This document shows positions 48,240-59,067 of a DNA stretch of 64,000 nt, piece by piece. The notes under the pieces were generated by a model. The model was not told the origin of the DNA. It worked only from the letters and a program-made list of their open reading frames with translations, and searched no databases. Made by a program: the position numbers and the translations under genes. Source of the DNA: Pseudomonas fluorescens (GTDB lineage: Bacteria > Pseudomonadota > Gammaproteobacteria > Pseudomonadales > Pseudomonadaceae); the NCBI RefSeq assembly GCF_902498195.1, contig NZ_CABVIY010000002.1, positions 372,001-436,000 on the forward strand, in the 5' to 3' direction. Every line of letters starts with the position of its first letter. The first letter of the stretch is position 1.

Positions 48240-48275
48240 AAAAAGGCCCCGGAATTTACACCCCAGGGCCTTTTT
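48240..48275. terminator. Bidirectional terminator between the amidase gene and leuA
   Basis: AAAAAGGCCC and GGGCCTTTTT flank a 16-bp loop region, so a U-run follows the stem in both directions. It sits 16 bases after the leuA stop. Confidence 0.85.
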
Positions 48276-48290
48276 GAATGGCGGCGAAGG

Positions 48291-49970
48291 TTACGCCGCT
48301 TTCGCTTCCGGCTGGCTCAGGGAACGGTTCAGCGCGCTGAACAGGGCCTTGAAGCTGGCGGTGGTGATATTTTCATCGATACCGACGCCGTGCACGGCGC
48401 GCTCACCGTTCACCCGCAGTTCAATGTAGGCCGCGGCCTTGGCATTGGTGCCCGCGCCGATGGCGTGTTCGTTGTAGTCCATGATTTCCACCGGGATCGG
48501 CAGGCCGGCCACCAGCGCTTCCAGCGCGCCGTTGCCTTTGCCGCGCCAGTGAAGGTTGGTTTCGCCCTGGCCTTGGCTGGCGACTTCCACTTCGACGGCG
48601 CTGTGGCCGTTTTCTTCCTGCAGGCGATGGCTGACCAGCGCGTACGGGGCGTTGGCCTGCAAGTACTCCCTGTGCAACAGGGCGTGGATCTGCTGGGCGG
48701 TCATTTCCAGGCCCAGGCGATCGGTTTCACGCTGCACGACCTGGCTGAACTCAATCTGCATGCGACGTGGCAAGCTGATGCCGTATTCCTGTTCCAGCAG
48801 GTAAGCGATACCGCCTTTGCCCGACTGGCTGTTGACGCGAATCACCGCCTCGTAGCTGCGGCCGATGTCGGCCGGGTCGATCGGCAAGTACGGCACTTCC
48901 CACAAGGCATCGGATTTCTGCTGGGCAAAGCCCTTGCGGATCGCGTCCTGGTGCGAACCGGAGAATGCGGTGTGCACCAGGTCGCCGACGTACGGGTGAC
49001 GTGGGTGCACCTGGATCTGGTTGCACTCCTCGACGACCTTGCGCACGCCGTCGATATCGGAGAAGTCCAGTTGAGGGTCGAGACCCTGGGTGTACATATT
49101 CAGGGCCACGGTCACCAGGTCGACGTTACCGGTGCGTTCGCCGTTGCCAAACAGGCAGCCTTCGACACGGTCGGCACCGGCCATCAGGCCCAGTTCGGTG
49201 GCGGCTACGCCAGTGCCACGGTCGTTGTGGGTGTGCAGGCTGATGATCACGCTGTCACGACGGTTGATGTGACGGCCGAACCATTCGATCTGGTCGGCAT
49301 AGATGTTCGGGGTTGCGCATTCAACGGTGGCCGGCAGGTTGAGGATGATCTTGCGCTCGGGCGTCGGGTTCCAGACCTCGATCACTGCATCGCAGACTTC
49401 CTTGGCGAACTCCAGTTCAGTGGCGCTGAAGGTTTCCGGGGAGTACTGGAAGGTCCACTGGGTTTCCGGCTGCTGGGCGGCATATTTGACGAACAGCTTG
49501 GCCGCGTTCACGGCGATTTCCTTGACCCCTGCATAGTCCTGATTGAAGACGATGCGGCGGAAAGAAGGAGACGTGGCGTTGTACAGGTGAACGATGGCTT
49601 TTTTCGCGCCGCGCAGGGATTCGAAAGTGCGCGCGATCAGGTCTTCGCGTGCCTGGGTCAACACCTGGATGGTGGTGTCGTCCGGAATATGGCCGTCTTC
49701 GATCAGGGTGCGGACGAAGTCGAAATCAGTTTGCGAGGCGGACGGGAATGAGGCTTCGATCTCTTTCACGCCGACCTGCACGAGGGTTTTCCAGAAGCGC
49801 AGCTTCTTGGCGGCGTCCATCGGTTCGATCAGCGACTGGTTACCGTCACGCAGGTCGGAACTGCACCAGATCGGCGCGGCCGTGATGGTTTTCGACGGCC
49901 AGGTGCGATCCGGGATATCGATGGTCGGGAACGCACGGTATTTCGAAGACGGGTCTTTGAGCATGCTCAT
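48291..49970 (-). CDS. leuA: 2-isopropylmalate synthase
   Basis: Protein of 559 residues, the long form found in Pseudomonas. The catalytic barrel has [16 protein letters not shown] at the start and the metal motif [13 protein letters not shown]; the C-terminal regulatory LeuA dimer domain begins near residue 430. It condenses acetyl-CoA with 2-ketoisovalerate, the first committed step to leucine, and is normally inhibited by leucine. A candidate leader peptide and attenuator lie upstream. Confidence 0.97.
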   Translation of the reverse strand: MSMLKDPSSKYRAFPTIDIPDRTWPSKTITAAPIWCSSDLRDGNQSLIEPMDAAKKLRFWKTLVQVGVKEIEASFPSASQTDFDFVRTLIEDGHIPDDTTIQVLTQAREDLIARTFESLRGAKKAIVHLYNATSPSFRRIVFNQDYAGVKEIAVNAAKLFVKYAAQQPETQWTFQYSPETFSATELEFAKEVCDAVIEVWNPTPERKIILNLPATVECATPNIYADQIEWFGRHINRRDSVIISLHTHNDRGTGVAATELGLMAGADRVEGCLFGNGERTGNVDLVTVALNMYTQGLDPQLDFSDIDGVRKVVEECNQIQVHPRHPYVGDLVHTAFSGSHQDAIRKGFAQQKSDALWEVPYLPIDPADIGRSYEAVIRVNSQSGKGGIAYLLEQEYGISLPRRMQIEFSQVVQRETDRLGLEMTAQQIHALLHREYLQANAPYALVSHRLQEENGHSAVEVEVASQGQGETNLHWRGKGNGALEALVAGLPIPVEIMDYNEHAIGAGTNAKAAAYIELRVNGERAVHGVGIDENITTASFKALFSALNRSLSQPEAKAA

Positions 49971-49995
49971 CGGGAAATCCTTATTGTGTGGGCCG

Positions 49996-50057
49996 AAAAA
50001 AGGCGGCCTGCCGGTGGATCAAATTTACTGGGGGGAAAGCGTGGGACGAGGCACCGC
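49996..50057 (-). promoter_or_regulatory. Candidate attenuator hairpin of leuA
   Basis: On the minus strand GCGGTGCC (50057-50050) can pair with the later GGCAGGCCGC with a two-base bulge, and six T follow directly (50001-49996). The end of the leader peptide frame (CTGCCGG) can instead pair with CCGGCAG, using part of the same bases, which gives an alternative fold. The two forms would suit ribosome-mediated attenuation. Folding energies were not computed. Confidence 0.45.
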
Positions 50058-50060
50058 GAT

Positions 50061-50138
50061 TCAGCCCGGCAGTCGTGCGCTGACAAGGCACAAGCTGCGG
50101 TGCTGGCGGAGCTGAATGAGGGTGTGAGAGGTTTTCAT
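50061..50138 (-). CDS. Candidate leuA leader peptide
   Basis: A 25-codon frame (MKTSHTLIQLRQHRSLCLVS, then ARLPG) with five leucines, 90 bases before the leuA start and followed by alternative hairpins and a T-run. Leucine-rich leader peptides control leuA in several gamma-proteobacteria. The upstream AGGG at eight bases is a fair ribosome site. Confidence 0.5.
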   Translation of the reverse strand: MKTSHTLIQLRQHRSLCLVSARLPG

Positions 50139-50361
50139 GCCTTCAACCCTAACCGCGAGGGGGAAGGATGGCAAGCAGCCGGAAAAAATTGAGAGGAATA
50201 CTCGTCACGACCTGTTTATCGAGATTTTATTGCTCTTCATCGATCTGAACGTGAGGTTGTTTGCGCGAGGTTTGAGCGATGCGCAATCGGAAGTTTGGGC
50301 GCGGGGTCCCTGTGTGAGGCTATTCTTCTTTAAAGCCTCTACGGGCAAGCGGGAGTCGGCG
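50139..50361. other. Region upstream of the leuA leader and the small gene at 50362
   Basis: It must contain the leuA promoter on the minus strand and possibly a promoter for the gene at 50362. No convincing promoter boxes or further genes are seen. A frame open from 50137 joins the gene at 50362 but its upstream part has no recognisable content. Confidence 0.4.
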
Positions 50362-50718
50362 ATGAACGAGTCTGATTGGAAACAGTATTGCGTGTTGCGG
50401 CCGGTGGCCCACGAGCGGATGTGCGTCCGGATCATGGCAGACGTCGAAAAAATCGTGCTGGACAAGAGTATCTCGCCCTACGAACGGATTGATGCCAGCG
50501 AGGAGTTGCTCAAAGGGGGGCAGAAAGAGCTGTATTGGGCGTTTGGCGTTTTCAGGTTTTCACGCCATGAGGCGCGGTCGCACTTGCTGGGGTTGTGTGC
50601 GCGGGAGTTGATCACGGCGCAGGAGTTGAGCTGGTTTTCGGTGGAAACGCAGGAGTGGGTCAGGCACTGTCTGGCGGATCGGGAGGTTCACGGGATTGAG
50701 GATCTGGAAGCGGAATAG
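50362..50718 (+). CDS. Small protein of unknown function
   Basis: Protein of 118 residues (MNESDWKQYCVL start, GGGAG upstream) that is mainly helical, without signal or membrane segment. One stretch (HLLGLCARELITAQELSWFS) suggests a compact helical domain. No family is recognised. It is divergent from leuA and followed by a REP pair. Confidence 0.6.
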   Translation: MNESDWKQYCVLRPVAHERMCVRIMADVEKIVLDKSISPYERIDASEELLKGGQKELYWAFGVFRFSRHEARSHLLGLCARELITAQELSWFSVETQEWVRHCLADREVHGIEDLEAE

Positions 50719-50733
50719 TGGTGTCAGCAATGC

Positions 50734-50806
50734 CGCCTTCGCGAGCAAGCCCGCTCCCACAAGGATCACTGAAACCCTGTGGGAGCGGGCTTGCTCGCGA
50801 AGAGGC
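50734..50806. repeat. REP inverted pair, GGGCTTGCTCGCGA family
   Basis: CTTCGCGAGCAAGCCCGCTC and its complement face each other with only about 16 bp between. It lies between convergent genes. Confidence 0.9.
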
Positions 50807-50825
50807 CGGCTGCTGCACCGCAAAT

Positions 50826-51647
50826 TCAGGGCTGGAATGCCCCGATAAAAATCGCCGGATCCACCCGCGCATCGTTCAGGCTGACATTCCAGTGCATATG
50901 CGGGCCGGTCGCCCGGCCAGTCGCACCCACCTTGCCCACCACGCCACCGCGAGCCAGTTGCTGCCCCAACTTCACATCAATCTTCGACATATGGCAGAAC
51001 ATGCTGATAAAGCCTTGGCCATGGTCGACAAACACGGTGTTGCCGTTGAAAAAGTAATTGCCGATCAGAATGACCTTGCCCGCGGCGGGGGTCTTGATTG
51101 GCGTACCTGCCGGCACGGCGAAATCCAGGCCGGAGTGAGGGTTGCGCTCCTCGCCATTGAAGAATCGGCGCACGCCGAACTTGCTCGACAGCGGGCCGTT
51201 GACCGGTTTGTCCAGCAACACATTGCTGGGCGTATTCGGGCTAAAGGTGCGATAGGCCGCGATCTGCTCGGCCAGTTCGCGCTCGATGCGCTTGAGATTG
51301 TCCGGGTCCGGGTTGACCTGTTGGGTGTTTTTCAGGGTGATGCGCTGTTCCGGGTATTTCTTGTTGCCGACGGTGAAACCCAGGTTGCGACCGCCGCTGC
51401 TGATGGACTGGGCGCCGGGCTTGGCGGTCAGTGGCACGCCGACAATGGCCAGCCAATTGTTCTGCTCCTTGATCACCAACACCGGCTTGCCCTGGTAGCT
51501 GGCTTTCGGTGCCTGTGCGGCAGCGCCGAGATCCACCACGGCCACGCCGCCCGGTACGGGTTTGTTCAACAGGCGCGTGATGTAACTGTCGGCATGGGCG
51601 TTGAAGGTCAGGCACAACAACAGAAAAGGAGCGAGAAAACGCGGCAT
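50826..51647 (-). CDS. M23-family (LytM-type) metallopeptidase, exported
   Basis: Protein of 273 residues with a signal peptide (MPRFLAPFLLLCLTFNAHAD). The C-terminal half is the LytM domain with zinc and catalytic residues in HSGLDFA and GPHMHW, so the active site is complete. Expected to cut cell-wall peptide cross-links or act in division control. The gap to the xseA stop is only a few bases, so it is probably co-transcribed after xseA. Confidence 0.92.
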   Translation of the reverse strand: MPRFLAPFLLLCLTFNAHADSYITRLLNKPVPGGVAVVDLGAAAQAPKASYQGKPVLVIKEQNNWLAIVGVPLTAKPGAQSISSGGRNLGFTVGNKKYPEQRITLKNTQQVNPDPDNLKRIERELAEQIAAYRTFSPNTPSNVLLDKPVNGPLSSKFGVRRFFNGEERNPHSGLDFAVPAGTPIKTPAAGKVILIGNYFFNGNTVFVDHGQGFISMFCHMSKIDVKLGQQLARGGVVGKVGATGRATGPHMHWNVSLNDARVDPAIFIGAFQP

Positions 51648-51650
51648 GGA

Positions 51651-53030
51651 TCAGTCCAGTAAAGAAAGAGTGACGGGGGTCAGGTGATTGTCTTCGACCC
51701 GCACTTGCAGTTCGCCTTCACCCAGCCTGGCCTTCAGGCGCTGGCCGGTATGGGTTTGCCCGGCGCTGCGGATGGCGTTGCCACGCTCGTCCAGCAAAAT
51801 GCTGTAGCCACGGCCGAGGGTCGCCAGGGGGCTGACCACATGCAGCGTCTGCATTTGGCTTTGCAGTTGCAGGCGACGGCTTTTCAGGCCTTCGCGGATG
51901 GCCCGGGGCAGGCGTTCGGCGAGGCTGTCGAGGCGTTGACGCAGCAGCGCCAGTTGCCGGCCCGGATGCTGCCCGGCCAGGCGGGTTTCCAGGCGGATCA
52001 GCCGTTCGCGACGGGTGTTGAGGCTGCGCTCGAAGGCGCGGCGCAGACGCATGTCCAGGTCGTCCAGGCGCTGCGCTTGCTGGCGCAGGCGTTCGCCCGG
52101 ATGACGCAGGCGGCGTGAGATCCCTTCCAGGCGCAGCCGGTCACGCATCAGGCGGTCACGCATGCGCATTACCAACCGACGGTGCAGGCTCTCGACCCGG
52201 CGCACCAGATCGCTGGAGTCTGGCGCCAGCAGTTCGGCGGCGGCAGAGGGCGTGGGGGCGCGAACGTCGGCCACGAAGTCGCTGATCGACACGTCGGTTT
52301 CATGGCCGACCGCGCTGACGATCGGCGTCACGCAGGCGTCCACGGCGCGGGCCACGGCTTCTTCGTTGAAGCACCAGAGGTCTTCCAGCGAGCCGCCGCC
52401 ACGGGCCAGGATCAACGCATCGAAGCCACGGGCGTCCGCCAGTTTCAGCGCGCGGACAATTTGTGCGGTGGCTTCGCGGCCCTGCACGGCGGTGGGGATC
52501 AGGGTCAGTTGCACCTGCGGTGCGCGGCGGCGGAAGACGCTGATGATGTCGCGAATCACCGCGCCGGTGGGTGAGCTGATGATGCCAATGCGCTGCGGAT
52601 GCGCCGGCAGTGGCACTTTGCGGTCGGCGCTGAACAGGCCCTCGGCGCTGAGCTTTTCCTTCAGCGCATCGAACGCCAGGCGCAACGCGCCGTCACCGGC
52701 CGGTTCCACGGTGTCGAGGATCAACTGGTAATCGCCGCGCCCCTCGAACAACGAGACTTTGCCGCGAACCTTGACCGCCAGGCCGTCCTTCAGCGCCTGG
52801 CGCACCCGGGCGGCGTTCTGCCGAAACAGCGCGCAACGCACCTGGGCACCGCTGTCCTTGAGGGTGAAATACACGTGGCCGGACGCCGGGCGGGCGAGGT
52901 TGGAAATTTCGCCTTCGACCCAGATGTTGCTGAACACGTCTTCGAGCAACACCCGTGCGCGGCCGTTGAGCTGGCTGACGGTCAGGACTTCGCGGTCCAG
53001 GCCGAGTCTTGCAAAGGGATCTTTAATCAT
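51651..53030 (-). CDS. xseA: Exodeoxyribonuclease VII large subunit
   Basis: Protein of 459 residues with an N-terminal OB fold (VSQLNGRARVLLEDVF, then GEISNLARPASGHVYFTLKD), the catalytic IGIISSPTGAVIRD and GGGSLEDLWCFNEE motifs and a long basic coiled-coil C-terminus. Together with XseB it degrades single-stranded DNA. ATG 53030 gives the conserved MIKDPFARLGL start; an ATG three codons upstream is possible. Confidence 0.95.
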   Translation of the reverse strand: MIKDPFARLGLDREVLTVSQLNGRARVLLEDVFSNIWVEGEISNLARPASGHVYFTLKDSGAQVRCALFRQNAARVRQALKDGLAVKVRGKVSLFEGRGDYQLILDTVEPAGDGALRLAFDALKEKLSAEGLFSADRKVPLPAHPQRIGIISSPTGAVIRDIISVFRRRAPQVQLTLIPTAVQGREATAQIVRALKLADARGFDALILARGGGSLEDLWCFNEEAVARAVDACVTPIVSAVGHETDVSISDFVADVRAPTPSAAAELLAPDSSDLVRRVESLHRRLVMRMRDRLMRDRLRLEGISRRLRHPGERLRQQAQRLDDLDMRLRRAFERSLNTRRERLIRLETRLAGQHPGRQLALLRQRLDSLAERLPRAIREGLKSRRLQLQSQMQTLHVVSPLATLGRGYSILLDERGNAIRSAGQTHTGQRLKARLGEGELQVRVEDNHLTPVTLSLLD

Positions 53031-53074
53031 GGGGCGCATGATAAAGGCAATCTCCAGCTGAATGCACGATCCCT

Positions 53075-53153
53075 TGTAGGCGCTGCCGAAGGCTGCGATC
53101 TTTTGACCTGGAAAGCAAAAATCAAAAGATCGCAGCCTTCGGCAGCTCCTACA
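53075..53153. repeat. Inverted repeat pair, GCAGCCTTCGGCAGCTCC family
   Basis: TGTAGGCGCTGCCGAAGGCT and its near-complement GCAGCCTTCGGCAGCTCCTA face each other, about 25 bp apart. It is in the divergent gap between xseA and the TauE gene and ends 13 bases before the latter start. Confidence 0.85.
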
Positions 53154-53166
53154 TGGATTGGATGAA

Positions 53167-53931
53167 ATGTTGAGTGAATTGTTAAACCAATGGCCCTTCG
53201 GCGCCGTGGACTGGCTGGTGATCGGGACGGGCATCGCCCTGGCTTACATCGTGTTCGGCATTGCCGGGTTCGGTACGGCGCTGGTGGCCGGGCCAATTCT
53301 GATTCTGTTCATGCCGCTGTCGAAAATCGTTCCGCTGCTGGTACTGCTGGATTTCATCGCGGCGTTCGGCAACCTGTTACCTTCCAGAAGGGACGTGGCC
53401 AAGCCGGAGCTGCTGCGATTGCTGCCGTGCATGGCGGTCGGCTGCACCCTGGGGGTGATTTTTCTGTTGAACCTCAAGTCCGACGTGTTGCTGCTGTTGA
53501 TGGGGCTGTTTATCAGCGCCTATGCCATTTACAGCCTGTGGGTGAAGGCGCGCCCGGCGCAATTGTCTGCCGTTTGGGCAGTGCCGATGGGCACGGTGGG
53601 CGGGATGTTCGGCGCGTTGTTTGGCAGTGGCGGCTTTTTGTACGCGATTTATCTGAACAGTCGACTGCCCAAGGACGAAGCCCGGGCAACCCAAAGCGCG
53701 CTGATCAGTTGCAGCACGGTGGTGCGCTTGAGCCTGTTTGTGGTGGCGGGCGTGTATGCCGAGCTGCCCTTGCTGGTCCTGGCACTGTGTCTGTTGCCCG
53801 CAATGGCATTGGGGTTGTGGATCGGGCGACGCTTGACCAGGCGCTTGTCCCGCGAGGCCTTTGTGCGGTTGGTGACGTGGCTGGTGCTGGCGAGCGGGAT
53901 TGCGTTGATCGGGCGCTACCTGAGCGCCTGA
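53167..53931 (+). CDS. TauE/SafE-family membrane permease
   Basis: Protein of 254 residues with about eight membrane helices. The family pattern (FGIAGFGTALVAGPI in helix 1, GTVGGMFGALFGSGG in the central repeat) is clear. Relatives export sulfite, sulfoacetate or other organic anions. The start at 53167 is chosen because upstream in-frame codons fall in the repeat. Substrate not predictable. Confidence 0.87.
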   Translation: MLSELLNQWPFGAVDWLVIGTGIALAYIVFGIAGFGTALVAGPILILFMPLSKIVPLLVLLDFIAAFGNLLPSRRDVAKPELLRLLPCMAVGCTLGVIFLLNLKSDVLLLLMGLFISAYAIYSLWVKARPAQLSAVWAVPMGTVGGMFGALFGSGGFLYAIYLNSRLPKDEARATQSALISCSTVVRLSLFVVAGVYAELPLLVLALCLLPAMALGLWIGRRLTRRLSREAFVRLVTWLVLASGIALIGRYLSA

Positions 53932-53964
53932 CCGTTTCCTGCAGGAGAGCCGCGCTGTATCGAT

Positions 53965-54354
53965 TCAATCGTTGTATTGACTCAACAAACGCTCAAGTCG
54001 TGCGCTGAGGCGGCGTTTGATTTCGGTTTCGATGTGCGGCGCGAAGTCGTCGATCACGTCTTGCATGATCAATTGCGCGGCGGCGCGCAGCTCGCTGTCG
54101 AGGTACAGCAAGGCGTCGGCGTTCTTGTTGGCGCTCTGTGCCGGTTCGGCGGCAGGTTTGGCGGGTGTCGGCTCGACGGTCGGCGCGGGTTCGCTGACGG
54201 TGTCGAACAACATGGGAATCTGTTCCTGGTCACCGTCTTCGACCGTGTCGGTCAGTAGCGGTGGTTGCAGGTTGTCATCGCCGAGCAATTGGCGGATCGA
54301 CTCGAGGTCGTCCAGCAGGTGCGCGGACTTTTGCAGCGGTTTTGGAGTGTCCAT
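53965..54354 (-). CDS. Conserved Pseudomonas protein of unknown function next to holC
   Basis: Protein of 129 residues, acidic at the N-terminus with a Pro-Ala-rich middle (EPAPTVEPTPAKPAAEPA) and a helical C-terminus (LIMQDVIDDFAPHIETEIKR). From memory such a gene regularly follows holC in Pseudomonas. No catalytic motif is seen. It starts eight bases after the holC stop. Confidence 0.75.
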   Translation of the reverse strand: MDTPKPLQKSAHLLDDLESIRQLLGDDNLQPPLLTDTVEDGDQEQIPMLFDTVSEPAPTVEPTPAKPAAEPAQSANKNADALLYLDSELRAAAQLIMQDVIDDFAPHIETEIKRRLSARLERLLSQYND

Positions 54355-54362
54355 CGGAATGC

Positions 54363-54791
54363 TCAGAGTCGCTGTAAACGGTGATCTTGCAGAGGATAGC
54401 CCTGTTCGCGGTAGAAACGGAAACTCTCCCGCGCGGCCTGGCGGATCACTGGATCTTCGACCACCACTTCCGCCACGCGGGCGAAGCGTTGGGCAAAGGC
54501 CGGGACCTTCAGGTCGAGGTTGACCAGCAAATCCTGGTGCTGACCGCAGTCATCGCCAACCCCCAGGACGATGGTGCTGTCCGGTTCGCTTTCAGCAGGG
54601 CCGTGGGGCACAAAACTTTCACCCTTGAAGGCCCACAGTCGCGCATCAAGCTCCTCGCGCTGGGCGGCGTCGCTGCAATGCAGGTAGACACGGTGGCCCA
54701 TGCGCCAGGCTTTTTCGGTGAGCTTGCAGGCGAAATCCAGACGTGCCGAAGGATCGGCGCTGGGCAGGATATAGAAGTCGACTTTGGTCAT
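54363..54791 (-). CDS. holC: DNA polymerase III subunit chi
   Basis: Protein of 142 residues matching HolC: VDFYILPSADPSARLDFACKL at the start and the later VYLHCSDAAQREELDARLW segment. Chi binds SSB and psi in the clamp-loader complex. It follows pepA in the same direction. Confidence 0.93.
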   Translation of the reverse strand: MTKVDFYILPSADPSARLDFACKLTEKAWRMGHRVYLHCSDAAQREELDARLWAFKGESFVPHGPAESEPDSTIVLGVGDDCGQHQDLLVNLDLKVPAFAQRFARVAEVVVEDPVIRQAARESFRFYREQGYPLQDHRLQRL

Positions 54792-54851
54792 TGCGGTTCC
54801 TGAGCCTTGGGCGGCGCCACTCGCAAGCGACGCCGCCCAGGTTCATCGGTT

Positions 54852-56590
<1,739 letters not shown>

Positions 56591-56723
56591 GTGCATTGCG
56601 CCGTGACAGGCGCACTCAATCACAGGATAATGCGCCATCTTTTTTTGGCGGCTCTGCCTTGCGGGTTGCCAGAAATGTTTGCTTGTTTGGCCGCCTTAGC
56701 CTGACAACCCTGGAGTGTCTGGT

Positions 56724-57842
56724 TTGATTGTCTTCCGTTATCTATCCCGCGAAGTCCTGTTGACCTTGAGCGCCGTGAGCGGCGTGCTGCTGGTCATCAT
56801 CATGAGCGGGCGCTTCATCAAATACCTCGCCCAGGCCGCCTCCGGCCAGCTGGATCCGGGCTCGCTGTTCCTGATCATGGGCTTTCGCCTGCCCGGCTTC
56901 CTGCAGCTGATCCTGCCTCTGGGCCTGTTTCTCGGCATCCTGCTGTCCTACGGTCGCCTGTACCTCGAAAGCGAAATGACCGTGCTCTCGGCCACCGGCA
57001 TGAGCCAGCAACGCCTGTTTCGCATGACCCTGTTCCCGGCCACGCTGGTGGCGCTGGTGGTTGCCTGGTTGAGCCTGAGCCTGGCGCCACAAGGTGCCAA
57101 TCAGTTCCAGCTGCTGCTGAACAAGCAAGATGCCCTGACCGAATTCGATACCCTGGAGCCTGGGCGTTTCCAGGCCCTGCGCGACGGTACCCGGGTGACC
57201 TACACCGAACAGTTGTCGGATGACCGCATCAACCTGGGCGGCGTGTTCATTTCGCAGAAGAACATCAATTCCGACAAGAAGGACCGCGGGATCTCCGTGC
57301 TGGTGGCCGAAAAGGGCCGCCAGGAGATCCGTCCCGACGGCAACCGTTACCTGATCCTCGACAATGGCTACCGTTATGACGGTAACCCCGGGCAAGCCGA
57401 TTACCGTGCGATCAAGTACGAAGAGTACGGCGTGCTGCTGCCCAAGCCGGATGTCAGTGATGAAGTGACCGATCGCGATGCGATGACCACCGCGTCCTTG
57501 CTGGGTAGCGACGACATCCGTTCCCGCACCGAGCTGCAATGGCGTCTGTCGTTGCCGTTGCTGGTGTTCATCGTGACCCTGATGGCGGTGCCGCTGTCGC
57601 GGGTCAATCCACGCCAGGGCCGTTTCCTCAAGCTGCTGCCGGCGATTCTTCTTTATATGGCTTACCTGACCATCCTGATTGCCGCGCGCGGCGCCCTCGA
57701 AAAGGGCAAGATTCCGCCCGCGATCGGTCTGTGGTGGGTGCACGCGATCTTCCTGGTCATTGGTCTGGGCCTGCTCTACTGGGAACCCCTGCGCTTGAAG
57801 ATGGCGAGTCGCCGCAGCGCGCTGGAGGTGGCCCGTGGTTAA
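56724..57842 (+). CDS. lptF: Lipopolysaccharide export permease LptF
   Basis: Protein of 372 residues with three N-terminal and three C-terminal membrane helices around a periplasmic beta-jellyroll domain, the LptF/G architecture. It forms the inner-membrane LptB2FG transporter. TTG 56724 is preferred, eight bases after GGAG, giving the conserved IVFRYLSREVLLTLS start; GTG 56715 would lie on the ribosome site. Confidence 0.94.
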   Translation: MIVFRYLSREVLLTLSAVSGVLLVIIMSGRFIKYLAQAASGQLDPGSLFLIMGFRLPGFLQLILPLGLFLGILLSYGRLYLESEMTVLSATGMSQQRLFRMTLFPATLVALVVAWLSLSLAPQGANQFQLLLNKQDALTEFDTLEPGRFQALRDGTRVTYTEQLSDDRINLGGVFISQKNINSDKKDRGISVLVAEKGRQEIRPDGNRYLILDNGYRYDGNPGQADYRAIKYEEYGVLLPKPDVSDEVTDRDAMTTASLLGSDDIRSRTELQWRLSLPLLVFIVTLMAVPLSRVNPRQGRFLKLLPAILLYMAYLTILIAARGALEKGKIPPAIGLWWVHAIFLVIGLGLLYWEPLRLKMASRRSALEVARG

Positions 57843-58896
57843 GCTCGACCGCTACATCGGTAGCAGCGTGTTCATGGCGATCCTGGCCGTGCTGGGGATT
57901 ATTCTGGGCCTGGCGACCTTGTTTGCGTTCATCGATGAGATGGGCGATGCCAGCGACACCTATACCTTGCTTGATATTCTGAGTTACGTGCTGCTGACCG
58001 CGCCGCGTCGCTTGTACGACATGCTGCCAATGGCCGCGCTGATCGGTTGCCTGATCGGCCTGGGCAGCCTGGCCAGCAACAGCGAGCTGACCATCATGCG
58101 CGCGGCCGGGGTCTCGGTCGGGCGGATCGTCTGGGCGGTGATGAAGCCGATGCTGGTGCTGATGGTGGTGGGACTGCTGATTGGCGAGTACATCGCGCCG
58201 GCCACTGAAAGCACCGCCCAGGCCAATCGCTCGCTGGCCCAGGGCAGCGGCGATGCGCAAAGTGCCAAGCACGGTCTGTGGCACCGTCAGGGCGACGAGT
58301 TCATCCACGTCAACTCGGTGCAACCCAACGGTCTGCTGTATGGCGTGACCCGTTATCGCTTCGATGGCGAGCGTCACATCTTGTCATCGAGCTTCGCCAA
58401 GCGCGCCGAGTTCGACAAGGATCACTGGCAGCTGAGCGACGTCACCACCACGCTGTTCCATGAAAAGAGCACCGAAGTGGTCAGCGCGCCGGTCGAGCGC
58501 TGGGACGTGGCGTTGAGCCCGCAATTGCTGAGTACCGTGGTCATGGCGCCCGAGTCGCTGTCGATCACCGGTCTCTGGGGTTATATCCACTACCTGGCGG
58601 ATCAGGGGCTGAACAACGGTCGCTACTGGCTGGCGTTTTGGGTCAAGGTGTTGCAGCCGCTGGTGACCGCCGCCCTGGTGTTGATGGCGATCTCCTTCAT
58701 TTTCGGTCCGTTGCGTTCGGTGACCCTCGGCCAGCGGGTGTTTACCGGGGTGCTGGTGGGTTTCACCTTCCGTATCGCCCAGGATTTGCTGGGGCCGTCG
58801 AGCCTGGTATTCGGTTTTCCGCCGCTGTTTGCAGTGCTGGTGCCGGCCGGTGTCTGCGCCCTGGCGGGGCTCTGGCTGTTGCGTCGCGCCGGTTGA
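57835..58896 (+). CDS. lptG: Lipopolysaccharide export permease LptG
   Basis: Protein of 353 residues with the same six-helix plus jellyroll layout (KLDRYIGSSVFMAILAVLG at the start). It pairs with LptF. The GTG start overlaps the lptF stop by eight bases and has GGAGG six bases upstream. A terminator follows. Confidence 0.95.
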   Translation: MVKLDRYIGSSVFMAILAVLGIILGLATLFAFIDEMGDASDTYTLLDILSYVLLTAPRRLYDMLPMAALIGCLIGLGSLASNSELTIMRAAGVSVGRIVWAVMKPMLVLMVVGLLIGEYIAPATESTAQANRSLAQGSGDAQSAKHGLWHRQGDEFIHVNSVQPNGLLYGVTRYRFDGERHILSSSFAKRAEFDKDHWQLSDVTTTLFHEKSTEVVSAPVERWDVALSPQLLSTVVMAPESLSITGLWGYIHYLADQGLNNGRYWLAFWVKVLQPLVTAALVLMAISFIFGPLRSVTLGQRVFTGVLVGFTFRIAQDLLGPSSLVFGFPPLFAVLVPAGVCALAGLWLLRRAG

Positions 58897-58926
58897 CGGC
58901 GGGGCTTTTACCGCTCCAGGCCCATG

Positions 58927-58961
58927 AAAAAACGCCCCTGTCGCGAGACCGGGGCGTTTTT
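58927..58961 (+). terminator. Rho-independent terminator after lptG
   Basis: AAAACGCCCC pairs with GGGGCGTTTT across a CTGTCGCGAGAC-type loop, then T follows. Confidence 0.88.
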
Positions 58962-58989
58962 GTACGCGCCGTCTGACCTGCGAACGTGA

Positions 58990-59014
58990 CGCTTGCGCCG
59001 TGGATCAGGTACAA
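58990..59014 (+). promoter_or_regulatory. Possible lepA promoter
   Basis: TACAAT lies near 59010 in the gap after the terminator. The best -35 is only a partial match (GTGACG, about 18 bp upstream, slightly left of these coordinates), so this is tentative. Confidence 0.35.
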
Positions 59015-59067
59015 TTCCCGGCTATTTTTCGGCGGGCTATGCCTGCAGCCTTTTTGAGTGTTGATCC

